Below, one piece after another: positions 1 to 7,832 of a DNA stretch of 64,000 nucleotides. Positions within the stretch are counted from its first letter, which is position 1. Each line of letters opens with the position of its first letter. This DNA is from Streptomyces daqingensis (lineage in GTDB: Bacteria > Actinomycetota > Actinomycetes > Streptomycetales > Streptomycetaceae), in assembly GCF_014645895.1 (NCBI RefSeq), contig NZ_BMMP01000001.1, positions 1 through 64,000 on the forward strand, read 5' to 3'. Made by a program: the position numbers and the translations under genes. A model generated the notes under the pieces. That model was given only the letters and a program-made list of their open reading frames with translations. It was not told the origin of the DNA and did not search any database.

Positions 1-432
1 TTTGGACGTCAGTCCGCCTCTCGAGCGTCCGAGCGCCTGGCAGTGCCCCCTTTTCGTGCTCCGGCGGCGTGCTGGTGTGCGCGCACGGTGGTGGAGTCCA
101 CGCACACGATCGACCAGTCCACCGTGCCGACGGCGTCCGAGTGCTGCTGGACCCGGGACAGTATCCGGTCCCAGGTCCCGTCAGCCGACCAGCGGCGGAA
201 CCGTTCATAGACCGTTTTCCACGGCCCGTACCGCTCAGGCAGGTCCCGCCAGGCCGCACCGGTCGACAACTTCCACAGAATCCCGTTGATCACCTGACGT
301 CTGTCCCGCACAGGGCGACCCATCCGAGAAGACGGCAACAGCGGCTCGATCCGTTCCCAGGCATGATCAGTCAGCTCATGACGACGAGGCACCACAACTA
401 ACCAACGCCGACACCCACTTTGCGGACACGCC
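1..432 (-). mobile_element. Partial IS5-family (IS427-type) insertion sequence
   Basis: The left edge of the window cuts an insertion sequence whose transposase is read on the minus strand. The N-terminal transposase frame and the start of the second, -1 frame are present; the rest of the element and its other end lie outside. A compact A4G5 run at 46-54 (read on the minus strand) sits exactly where the two frames join. The inner end of the element is uncertain: it probably lies near 410-440, but without the second terminal repeat it cannot be fixed. Confidence 0.7.
9..395 (-). CDS. IS5-family transposase, first frame (frameshift product expected)
   Basis: The frame begins at one of two adjacent GTG codons (395 or 392) and encodes the IS5/IS427 N-terminal domain: HELTDHAWERIEPLLPSS, then a segment with GILWKLSTGAAWRDLPERYG, ending with the VDSTTVRAHQHAAGA motif that carries the first catalytic Asp. 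The zero frame stops at position 9. Slipping back one base on A-AAA-GGG gives ALGRSRGGLTSK, the standard continuation of this family, so the functional enzyme is expected from a programmed -1 frameshift. The remainder of the catalytic domain is outside the window, so whether the element is intact cannot be judged. Confidence 0.8.
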   Translation of the reverse strand: MVPRRHELTDHAWERIEPLLPSSRMGRPVRDRRQVINGILWKLSTGAAWRDLPERYGPWKTVYERFRRWSADGTWDRILSRVQQHSDAVGTVDWSIVCVDSTTVRAHQHAAGARKGGTARRSDAREAD

Positions 433-561
433 CTAGGGCCTGTCGGACAAATCCCGCCTGGCTCGCGCCGCCTGGCACGCACGTCTGCTGCGTTGTCGAA
501 TCGACCGAGTAGCCCAGGCTTGGGGCGTGGCCCGCCCCGAACGTCGCGTCCGTCGGCTTCG

Positions 562-1257
562 CTACACCGGGTCCGCGTCCGGCTCGAACGTCGTGAGCAG
601 TTCCGCCACGGCTTCTGCCGACCAGTGGCCGGCGGCTCCCGGGCGCGACGTCAGGTACGCGGCGATGCGCCCGGGGGACCACGCGTGCGCCTCCGCCAGC
701 CCGGAGGCGAGCTGCCACAGGTAGGCGGCGGCCGGAGGGTTCCAGGCCACGTCGTCGCGGCCCCAGGGCGCCGTGAACGTCAGTACGGGCAGACCGTCGA
801 GTGTGCCCGCGCAGATCAACGTCTCGTAGCGCCCCGGCCCCAGCTCGGCCCGGCCCGTGGCGAGTGCCTCGCCGAGGTCCAGGTCGGTGCCCGGTTCCCT
901 GCGCATCTCCTGAGCGGCGATGTCGGAGAACTGCCCCGCGGTGAGGAGGTACGCCCGCGCCGCCGTCTCACCGGCGCAGCCGGGGTCGTAGAAGGCGAGG
1001 CCCCCCGTCCACGTCGGCGACTCCAGGGCGAAGTACAGCTGGCCCGGCAGCATGACCGGCACCGTGCGCTCGGGCCCGCGGGGGTCGCGGCAGCCGGGGC
1101 AGGCGTGGCGCGCCCCGGGCGGCCTCCCTCCCGTCAGGTAGTAGCCGAGCCGCGCGAGATGGAGGTTGGACCCGAAGGCCGCGTACCACACGCGGTCCAC
1201 CTGCGCCGTGGACTCGAACCGCTGCTCCGCGGGCGCGAGTTGCCGGGGGATCGTCAT
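562..1257 (-). CDS. Gamma-glutamylcyclotransferase-fold protein
   Basis: A 231-residue soluble protein. Near the N-terminus it carries WYAAFGSNL, the signature loop of the GGCT/BtrG-like fold, which binds a gamma-glutamyl or similar acyl group. The mid-region YFALESPTWTGGLAFYDP also fits this family. Streptomyces members are often labelled 'histone deacetylase' in databases, a name nothing here supports. Start chosen at ATG 1257 because the protein becomes family-like from MTIPRQ onward; the long upstream extension of the open frame lies antisense to the phosphatase gene and looks non-coding. It is divergently oriented to the phosphatase gene. The substrate cannot be inferred. Confidence 0.75.
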   Translation of the reverse strand: MTIPRQLAPAEQRFESTAQVDRVWYAAFGSNLHLARLGYYLTGGRPPGARHACPGCRDPRGPERTVPVMLPGQLYFALESPTWTGGLAFYDPGCAGETAARAYLLTAGQFSDIAAQEMRREPGTDLDLGEALATGRAELGPGRYETLICAGTLDGLPVLTFTAPWGRDDVAWNPPAAAYLWQLASGLAEAHAWSPGRIAAYLTSRPGAAGHWSAEAVAELLTTFEPDADPV

Positions 1258-1467
1258 GCACACCGTTCCGCGGGGCTCGTGGGGGCGACTGCGGGGCCGG
1301 ACGGCGGGGGCACCGTCGGCGGGGCAACAGCATGCCAGCCGCTGCTCGCGGCGGCCGGAGCGGGCCGTCACCGGCCCGGTACGCGGGCCTCGGCGTCCCC
1401 GGAACGGTGAGGCCGCGGGGTCTCTCGCGACCCGAGGGACAATAGGTGTGTGGATGGGAGAAAAACC

Positions 1468-3855
1468 ATGGGAAGCACCTCTCACCGACCCGGAAGAGGG
1501 CTGGGCTTCTGTCTCCCCTACACGGTCACCGTCGTACTCGACCACACAGGCACTGTGAGCGGCTGGTCGCAGGAAGCGAGCGAGCTGCTGGGGTACGGCG
1601 GCCCGGACGTGATCGGGAAGCCCTTCACCGACCTCGTGGCCGAGCCTCCGCCCAGGGGAGCGGTTCCCGAGGACGGCTTCACGCAGCTGCGGCACAGCGA
1701 CGGCACCGGCCGCGAGGTGGCGCTGCGCGTCACCCCGCTCGACAGCGACGGCTACGGCAGCGGCCAGACCGGCTGGATGGTGCTCGCCACGCCCGCCGAG
1801 ACCGCGGCGCAGTGCGAGCAGGGCGTCGCGATCCGCCGGGCTCTCGCAGCGCAGCCCGAGCAGCGCGGGATGGCCGTCCACGACACGGACCTGAACGTCC
1901 TGAGCACCAACGTCCCTCCCGGGGCGCCGGAGCTCGGCGGAGTGCTCTACGGGCCGGACGCCGAGGCCTTCCGCGCCGTGCTGCGTGAGGCGACCACCAC
2001 CGGCCGCCCCGTCTTCGACCGGGAGGCGGCGCTGCGCACCGACGGGCGCCGCCGCACCGTCTCCCAGAGCGTGCTGCCGCTCTCCGACGTGCACGGCGAC
2101 CGCAGCGGCGTGCTGTCGTTCTGGCGGGACACCACCGACCAGACGCGCATGCGCAAGCACCTCGAACTGCTGCGGGAGTCCGCGGTGCGGATCAGCGCCT
2201 CCCTGGACGTCCGCCGTGTCGCCCAGGACCTCGCGGACATCCTCGTGCCGGGCCTCGGCGACCTCGCCACGGTGGAGCTCGCGGAGTCCGTCCTGATCGG
2301 CGACGACCCTCCCGACGCCGGCCGCTGGGACCGCCAGCGCCTCGTCCGCGTCGCGGGAGCCACCACGGGGCCGTGGCCGGAAGGCCTGCTCGCACCCGGC
2401 ACCCCGTGCCCGCCGCTTCCCGACAGCGAGGACCTGCGGACCGTGCGGAGCGGCGAGGCCGTCGTCACCGACCGCCGGGGCGCCGTCGCCGCCGTGGGCG
2501 AGGGGCAGCAGCGGCTCTTCGTCCCTCCCGGCGGCCACTCGCTCGCCGTCGCCCCCATCAGGGCCCGGGGCCTCGCCCTCGGCCTCGTCTCGGTGTGGCG
2601 CACCGACCAGACCGACGCCATCACCGAGGACGAGCGGGTGCTCCTCACGGAGATCTGCTCCCGCGCGTCGATCTCCCTGGACAACGCCCGCCGCTACACC
2701 CGCGAGCACCGCTCGGCCGGCGCCCTGCAGCAGCGGCTCCTCCCGCGGCCGGCGACCAGCACCATGGCGGCCGAGACGGCAGGCAGCTACCGCCCGGCGG
2801 GCGGCGGCAACAGGGTCGGCGGCGACTGGTTCGACGCGATCCCCCTTCCCGGCCTGAGGACCGCCCTCGTGGTCGGGGACGTCACGGGCCATGGCCTGTA
2901 CGCGGCGGCTGCCATGGGGCGGCTGAGGACCGCCATCCAGACGCTCGCCGCGCTCGAACTCGACCCCGACGACCTCCTGCACCACGTCGACGACCTCGTC
3001 CACGACCTGGCCGCCGAAGCGGACCCGGAACAGGGGGACACGGGCGGAGCCACGTGCCTGGTGGCGGTCTGGGACCCCATCAACCAGCAGTGCACGATGG
3101 CCAGTGCCGGGCACCCTCCGCCCGTCCTCGTCACCCCCGACGGGGACGTGCGCCTGCTGGACCTTCCGCCGGGGCCGCCGCTCGGCGTGGGCGGCATGCC
3201 CTTCGAGAGCCACGTCGTGCGCCTGGAGCCCGGCAGCGTCCTCGCCCTCTACACGGACGGTCTCGTCTGCGACGACGGCGACTTGGAGCGCGGCATGCGG
3301 CGGCTCTGCGACGCCCTCCAGGAGCGCTGCCGCAACGTCGAACCCCTGCAGGAGGTCGGGCCCGCCCTCCTGCGCGACCTTCTGGAGGGCCACCAGCGCA
3401 ACGACGACGTCGCGCTGCTGCTCGCCCGCACCCGCGCCATCTCGCCGTGGCACACCATGAGCTGGACGCTGCCCGCCGAAGCCGAGTCCGTCGGCCAGGC
3501 CCGTTCGGCGGCTGTGCGCCAGCTCGCCGCGTGGGGTCTGGGGGAGATCGCCTTCAGTGTCGAACTCGTGGTGAGCGAACTGGTCACGAACGCCGTCCGC
3601 TACGCCGGCGGCCCCGTCGGACTGCGTCTCATCCGCTCCCCGGACGCCCTCATCGTCGAGGTCACCGACCCGAGCAGCACGGCGCCCCGCCTGCGCCGGG
3701 CGCGGGAGACCGATGAGGGCGGGCGCGGACTGTGGCTCGTCGCGCAGATGACCACGCGGTGGGGGAGCCGGTACAGCCGGGAGGGCAACAAGACGATCTG
3801 GACGGAGCAGCCCCTCACCCCCGAGCCGCTGGTCGCGCCTCTCGAGACGGCGTGA
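1468..3855 (+). CDS. PAS-GAF-PP2C serine phosphatase with HATPase (anti-sigma kinase) domain
   Basis: A 795-residue cytosolic signalling protein. Order: PAS-like sensor (about 20-110), second PAS-like region (about 120-220), GAF (about 240-415), SpoIIE-type PP2C phosphatase (about 430-655) with GGDWFDAIP, VVGDVTGHG, LYTDGLV and NDDVALL, then an RsbW-like HATPase (about 670-790) with SELVTNAVRYAG and EGGRGLWLV. Such proteins dephosphorylate anti-anti-sigma factors and may also act on them through the kinase module, so one protein could drive both sides of a partner-switching circuit. Start ATG 1468 has GGGAG seven bases upstream; a GTG at 1450 is in frame but lacks such a site. No anti-anti-sigma gene is adjacent. 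Confidence 0.9.
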   Translation: MGSTSHRPGRGLGFCLPYTVTVVLDHTGTVSGWSQEASELLGYGGPDVIGKPFTDLVAEPPPRGAVPEDGFTQLRHSDGTGREVALRVTPLDSDGYGSGQTGWMVLATPAETAAQCEQGVAIRRALAAQPEQRGMAVHDTDLNVLSTNVPPGAPELGGVLYGPDAEAFRAVLREATTTGRPVFDREAALRTDGRRRTVSQSVLPLSDVHGDRSGVLSFWRDTTDQTRMRKHLELLRESAVRISASLDVRRVAQDLADILVPGLGDLATVELAESVLIGDDPPDAGRWDRQRLVRVAGATTGPWPEGLLAPGTPCPPLPDSEDLRTVRSGEAVVTDRRGAVAAVGEGQQRLFVPPGGHSLAVAPIRARGLALGLVSVWRTDQTDAITEDERVLLTEICSRASISLDNARRYTREHRSAGALQQRLLPRPATSTMAAETAGSYRPAGGGNRVGGDWFDAIPLPGLRTALVVGDVTGHGLYAAAAMGRLRTAIQTLAALELDPDDLLHHVDDLVHDLAAEADPEQGDTGGATCLVAVWDPINQQCTMASAGHPPPVLVTPDGDVRLLDLPPGPPLGVGGMPFESHVVRLEPGSVLALYTDGLVCDDGDLERGMRRLCDALQERCRNVEPLQEVGPALLRDLLEGHQRNDDVALLLARTRAISPWHTMSWTLPAEAESVGQARSAAVRQLAAWGLGEIAFSVELVVSELVTNAVRYAGGPVGLRLIRSPDALIVEVTDPSSTAPRLRRARETDEGGRGLWLVAQMTTRWGSRYSREGNKTIWTEQPLTPEPLVAPLETA

Positions 3856-3897
3856 CCGCCGGGATGTCCCGGGCGGTACCGGTCCTCACGGGGTGTC

Positions 3898-5138
3898 TCA
3901 GGGGGTGTCCGGTTCCCGCGCCAGCCCGGCGGCCGCGAACGACGCCTCGTCGCGCGGCGTCGTGCCGTCCGTGATCCACCAGTGGGTGGGCCCTTCCCCG
4001 TACAGGCCGAACAGCCCGCCGTGTGCCCAGTTCAGGATCAGCTCGTCCTTTCCGTCCACGTCGAAGTCGGCAGCCCCCGCGGGGCGCGCGTTGCGGTCCC
4101 TGCGGGGCCCTTCCGCACCTCGCGGCCGACGGCGACGCGGTCGCCGCCGTCGATGAGCGTCGCGCCGTCGTAGGTGGCCACCAGGATGCCGTCGCGGCCG
4201 TCGCCGTCCGGGTCGGCCGCCAGGAAACCGCCGGGCCCGTAGTCGGTGGCGGCACCCTCGGGGACCTCGGGCAGCCGGTGCCTGGCCGGTGTGCCGGAGC
4301 GTCCGCTGTACACGGTGAGCGAGCCGCCGACCTCCGGCGGCTCGGTCTCGTAACCGGGCTCGTCATTGCGGCTGCCGTCGTCCCCTATGGCCACGTCGCG
4401 CTCACCGTCCCCGTCGAAGTCGCCGAACGCGTGGGCGTTGCCGGCGCGGAGCCGCTTGCTGACCGGAGTCAGGCCGGAGCCCCGGCGGGCACGGTGGAGG
4501 ACGGCGCGGGACTGCTCGCCGTCGTTTGCCTCGTGGACGAGTACGGAGGTCGGCCGCGGCTCGCCGGACGGGTCGATGTCGTCCGCCGCGAGATCGCCCT
4601 CCGGGACCGTCACGTCGGTGTCGGTCCGCGCCGGCACGCCGGAGCGGGTGAACGGGCCGTACAGCACCGCCAGGGACGAGTCCTCGGCCCCCGGTCCGTT
4701 TCCGGTGCGCGCCGCGAGGTCGTGGTGCCCGTCTCCGTCGAAGTCGCCGCGTACGACGTCCGAGAGGCCGAGCGGCGAGACACCCTCCGGTAGCCGCACC
4801 GGGGTCGCGCGCGCTCCGGCCGCGGGGCCGCGGGAGCCGCCCCAGCTCACGTACGGGACGGCGCGGTACTCGTCCTCGGCCTCGTTCCCGACCCGCTTGT
4901 CCTCGACGACCGTCACGAAGTCCGGGAAGCCGTCGCCGTTCACGTCGTCGGGGTCCTGCGATCCCTTCCCCGGGACCGGCGGGCGGCTCTCGCGCGGCGG
5001 TCCGGGCACCGGGACCTCGTGGGAGACGCCGCGGCCGGCCGTCGTGTCCGTCGCGTCGGTGCCGCATGCGGTGAGCGTGGCCAGGACCGCCCACGCGACG
5101 GCGGCCGGCGGGACGGCCCGGGTCCTACGAGACTTCAT
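3898..5138 (-). pseudogene. FG-GAP/VCBS-repeat lipoprotein gene, interrupted by a frameshift
   Basis: The protein begins MKSRRTRAV at ATG 5138 with GAGG eight bases upstream. A lipoprotein signal follows, with LTAC as lipobox, then a beta-propeller with calcium-binding repeats: DVNGDGFPD, DFDGDGHHD, DFDGDGERD, DPDGDGRDG. After VREVRKGP-like sequence around 4105-4115 the frame runs into an unrelated tail and stops near 4038. A different frame continues with ADFDVDGKDELILNW and ends naturally at 3898 with about 60 family-like residues. A one- or two-base indel in the CCCC/GC tract near 4107-4113 explains this. It could be true inactivation or a sequence error; the downstream frame looks undecayed. 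Confidence 0.75.
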
Positions 5139-5353
5139 GCGCACAACCTCGCAGCCGTGGCACGCCGTGCGGGCCGGATGCCCGCGACTGTTGCCCGTCT
5201 GTCGAACACCCCGCGGGGCGCGCTCCGTTCACCGCCTCCGTCCCGCATTTCTCCGGGGCGCGGCGCTGGTGGGAGCGCGGGCGGCCCGAGGCCGGGCCCC
5301 GGTCCGAGTGCGGGATCGACGATGCCGCTTGACATCCGCATCGAGGCTCGTCC

Positions 5354-5383
5354 ACCCTTTCACTACTCAATTAGTGAAAGGGT
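5354..5383. promoter_or_regulatory. Palindromic operator of the GntR/ABC operon
   Basis: Two perfect 12-base arms, ACCCTTTCACTA (5354-5365) and TAGTGAAAGGGT (5372-5383), are separated by six bases and end seven bases before the GTG start of the GntR gene. The right arm contains the AAAGGG that serves as ribosome binding site, so a bound repressor would sit over the translation start region. YtrA-subfamily regulators typically bind such palindromes and autoregulate; that use here is inferred. Confidence 0.75.
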
Positions 5384-5390
5384 TGAGTGT

Positions 5391-5789
5391 GTGAGCACCG
5401 GGGGAACCGTCGAGTTCCGCATCGACCGCCGCAGCGGGGTCGCGACCTACTGGCAGATCGTCCAGCAGGCGAAGCAGGCGCTGAGGCTCGGACTGCTGCG
5501 GCCCGGTGACAAGCTGCCCACCGCCCGCGAGGTCGTCGAGGCCACCGCGATCAACCCGAACACCGTCCTGAAGGCATACCGCGAACTCGAGCGTGAGGGC
5601 CTCGTCGAGGCCCGCCGGGGGCTGGGCACTTTCGTGCGGGCCTCGCTCGGCGCCGCCGGCGACTCGCGCTACAGGGCCGACCTGGAGGACTGGGTCGCCC
5701 GCGCCCACGAGGACGGTCTGGGCCGGGAGGACATCACGGCCCTCTTCGACTCCGTCCTCGACGGACATTTCCCGCAGGAGACCCCATGA
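5391..5789 (+). CDS. GntR-family regulator, YtrA type
   Basis: A 132-residue regulator with an N-terminal winged helix-turn-helix (PGDKLPTAREV, then INPNTVLKAYRELEREGLVEARRGLGTFV at about 40-80). Its short tail is too small for a ligand-binding FadR/UTRA domain, which defines the YtrA subgroup. These repressors control neighbouring ABC transporters. GTG 5391 is preferred: AAAGGG lies eight bases upstream, and the long upstream open frame is non-coding. The stop overlaps the ATPase start (ATGA), so the three genes are translationally coupled, and the palindrome at 5354-5383 is the expected operator. Confidence 0.9.
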   Translation: MSTGGTVEFRIDRRSGVATYWQIVQQAKQALRLGLLRPGDKLPTAREVVEATAINPNTVLKAYRELEREGLVEARRGLGTFVRASLGAAGDSRYRADLEDWVARAHEDGLGREDITALFDSVLDGHFPQETP

Positions 5790-6724
5790 CCGACGCCGTG
5801 GCCGCGCTGGAAGCGGCCGGAGTGGGCATGTCCTGCTCGCGCCGGAGGGGAGCCGTCGTCGAAGACTGCTCCTTCCGCCTTCCCCAGGGCCGGATCTGCG
5901 CCCTCGTCGGGCCCAACGGGGCCGGGAAGACCACGCTCCTCCGGCTCGCCGCCGGGCTGCTCCGGCCGGCCCGCGGCACCCTGTCGGTCCTCGGCCGCAC
6001 CCCGGCCGCCGCACGCGGACGCGTCGCCTACGTCGCCCAGTCCAAGCCGCTCCACCCCCACCTGTCCGTCGCCGACACGCTCCGCTTCGGCGCGGAGCTC
6101 AACCGGGACACGGGGCGGTGGGACCAGCCGGCCGCCGAGCGGATCGCGTACGGGGACGAGACCCTCGACCCGTTCACGAAGATCCGCGCCCTCTCCGGAG
6201 GGCAGCGCACGCGGGTGGCGCTCGCCCTGGCTCTCGGCAAGCGGGCCGAGCTGATGCTGCTCGACGAGCCCATGGGCGACCTGGATCCGCTGGCCCGAAG
6301 GCAGCTGACCGGTGCCCTGATGGCCGCCGCCGAGAGCGGCACCACCATCGTGATGTCCTCGCACGTCATCACCGAGCTCGAGAGCTCGTGCGACTTCCTG
6401 CTCCTGGTGGCGGGCGGCCGGCTGCGCCTCGCCGGCGCACTCGAGGAGGTGGTGTCCGCGCACACGCTGCTCACCGGCACGTCCGCTCTCGACACGTCCC
6501 GGCAGACGGTGATCGAGCAGCGCTCCGTGGGCCGCGGCCGCACCGCCCTGGTGAGGGCGGACGGCGCACCGGTCGGGGAGTGGCTGGCCGAGCGCCCCAC
6601 CGTCGAGGAAGTCGTACTGGCCCACCTCCGCAACACCCAGGCACCACCCCTCCTCGCCGAGGAGGCCGCACCCGAATCCGCCCGGCGCGCACCGCACGCC
6701 CGATCACAGGAGAACGCCGCATGA
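5786..6724 (+). CDS. ABC transporter ATP-binding protein
   Basis: A 312-residue ATPase with Walker A GPNGAGKTT (about residue 45), signature LSGGQRTRVALALALG (about 136) and Walker B LMLLDEPMGDLDP (about 155-167), followed by a His-switch region SSHVI. It powers the membrane subunit encoded immediately downstream; the genes overlap by four bases at both ends. By analogy with YtrA-controlled operons it may act in response to envelope stress or antibiotics, but the substrate is not visible in the sequence. The last 60 residues form a divergent C-terminal extension rich in Ala and Arg. Confidence 0.9.
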   Translation: MTDAVAALEAAGVGMSCSRRRGAVVEDCSFRLPQGRICALVGPNGAGKTTLLRLAAGLLRPARGTLSVLGRTPAAARGRVAYVAQSKPLHPHLSVADTLRFGAELNRDTGRWDQPAAERIAYGDETLDPFTKIRALSGGQRTRVALALALGKRAELMLLDEPMGDLDPLARRQLTGALMAAAESGTTIVMSSHVITELESSCDFLLLVAGGRLRLAGALEEVVSAHTLLTGTSALDTSRQTVIEQRSVGRGRTALVRADGAPVGEWLAERPTVEEVVLAHLRNTQAPPLLAEEAAPESARRAPHARSQENAA

Positions 6725-7653
6725 CCGCCAGCACCGAGCGGGGCGCCGACGCCCCCGACCGCATACCCGGCGACCACCGCCACCTCTGGACGGTGATCCG
6801 GCTCCACCGGCCCGCCATGTGGGTGTGGATCGCCTTCGTGGTGCTCACGACGGCGGCCATGCTCTGGCTGCGCTACGGCCCGTACGGAACGGGCGCCGTG
6901 GAGATCCAGGAAGGGTGCGGCACCGCGGGCGTGCGGGACTGCAGCATGATCCCGAACGACGCGGAGGCCCTCTTCCAGTTCTGGAACCTGCTCGACCAGA
7001 TCTCCTCGGTGCTGCGGAACATCGCCCCGGTCGTCGCGGCCTGGGCCGGCGGGGCGGTCGTCGCACGCGAACTGGAGAACGGGACAGCAGAGTTGGCGTG
7101 GACCCAGGCCGTCACACCCACCCGCTGGCTGAAGGAGAAGCTTGCGGTCCCCGCTCTCTTCCTGACGGTCGGGACCGGCGCGCTCGTGCTGCACTTCCGC
7201 ACGCTTCTGTACTGGGCCGACGCCCACAACCTGCTCGGGGCGGGCTACGACATCCAGGACTTCTACTTCGCGTTCGGGCCGTCCACCGTCGCCCTCGTCC
7301 TGTTCGGCCTGGCCATCGGCGTCCTCACCGGCTTCCTGGCACGCGGCACCCTGCCGGCCCTCGCGGTCGCGGGCGCCGTCACCTGGATCTCCACCTGGCT
7401 GATGAACCCCTGGCGCACCCAGATCTGGCCGACCGTCACACACCCCCGGAAGGGCGAGGGTCCCTTCGGTTACGCGGCGATGCCCTGCCAGTGGAAGCAG
7501 GCCGACCACAAGTACTCCGTGGACGCCTGCCTCGGCGCGAAGCCGGCCTCCCTCTACTGGCCCGTGCAGCTCGTGGAGACGGGATTCCTCCTCCTGATCG
7601 GCGGGCTCGCCGTCGCGGCCGCCTTCTGGCTGCTGCGCCGCCGCACCCCCTGA
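6721..7653 (+). CDS. ABC transporter membrane subunit (ABC-2 like)
   Basis: A 310-residue integral membrane protein with a first helix near residues 32-50, an extracytoplasmic loop containing two cysteine pairs, and further helices centred near 100, 145, 200, 230 and 290. VVARELENGTAELAWTQAV in the first cytoplasmic region is typical of Streptomyces ABC-2 permeases paired with GntR/YtrA operons. It forms the channel for the ATPase encoded just upstream (ATGA overlap at 6721). The stop at 7651-7653 ends the operon. Direction of transport and substrate are unknown. Confidence 0.85.
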   Translation: MTASTERGADAPDRIPGDHRHLWTVIRLHRPAMWVWIAFVVLTTAAMLWLRYGPYGTGAVEIQEGCGTAGVRDCSMIPNDAEALFQFWNLLDQISSVLRNIAPVVAAWAGGAVVARELENGTAELAWTQAVTPTRWLKEKLAVPALFLTVGTGALVLHFRTLLYWADAHNLLGAGYDIQDFYFAFGPSTVALVLFGLAIGVLTGFLARGTLPALAVAGAVTWISTWLMNPWRTQIWPTVTHPRKGEGPFGYAAMPCQWKQADHKYSVDACLGAKPASLYWPVQLVETGFLLLIGGLAVAAAFWLLRRRTP

Positions 7654-7832
7654 ACTGAGCGCCGCGTCGCCGCCGTCAGCCCGACGAGGGGACGGTGGCG
7701 CCGTCCGGCGTGCCCGAAAACAGCCGCACGCGCGCCGCCGGGCGCCTCTGCCCGTCCCTCCCCGCGCGAGGCGGTCCGCTCGCCCCCCGAGTACCAGCCG
7801 GACCGAACACACCACGACCGAACGAGGGGACC

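Noticed and set aside
562..1257. Histone deacetylase annotation
   Set aside because: The AFGSNL motif marks the gamma-glutamylcyclotransferase fold; no deacetylase metal-binding motif is visible.
1258..3453. Very long minus-strand open frame extending upstream of the GGCT-fold gene
   Set aside because: It is the antisense shadow of the PAS/PP2C gene. Only the part from 1257 downward shows family motifs.
2373..3716. 447-codon plus-strand frame inside the phosphatase gene
   Set aside because: An out-of-frame shadow of the PP2C/HATPase region, rich in Arg/Pro.
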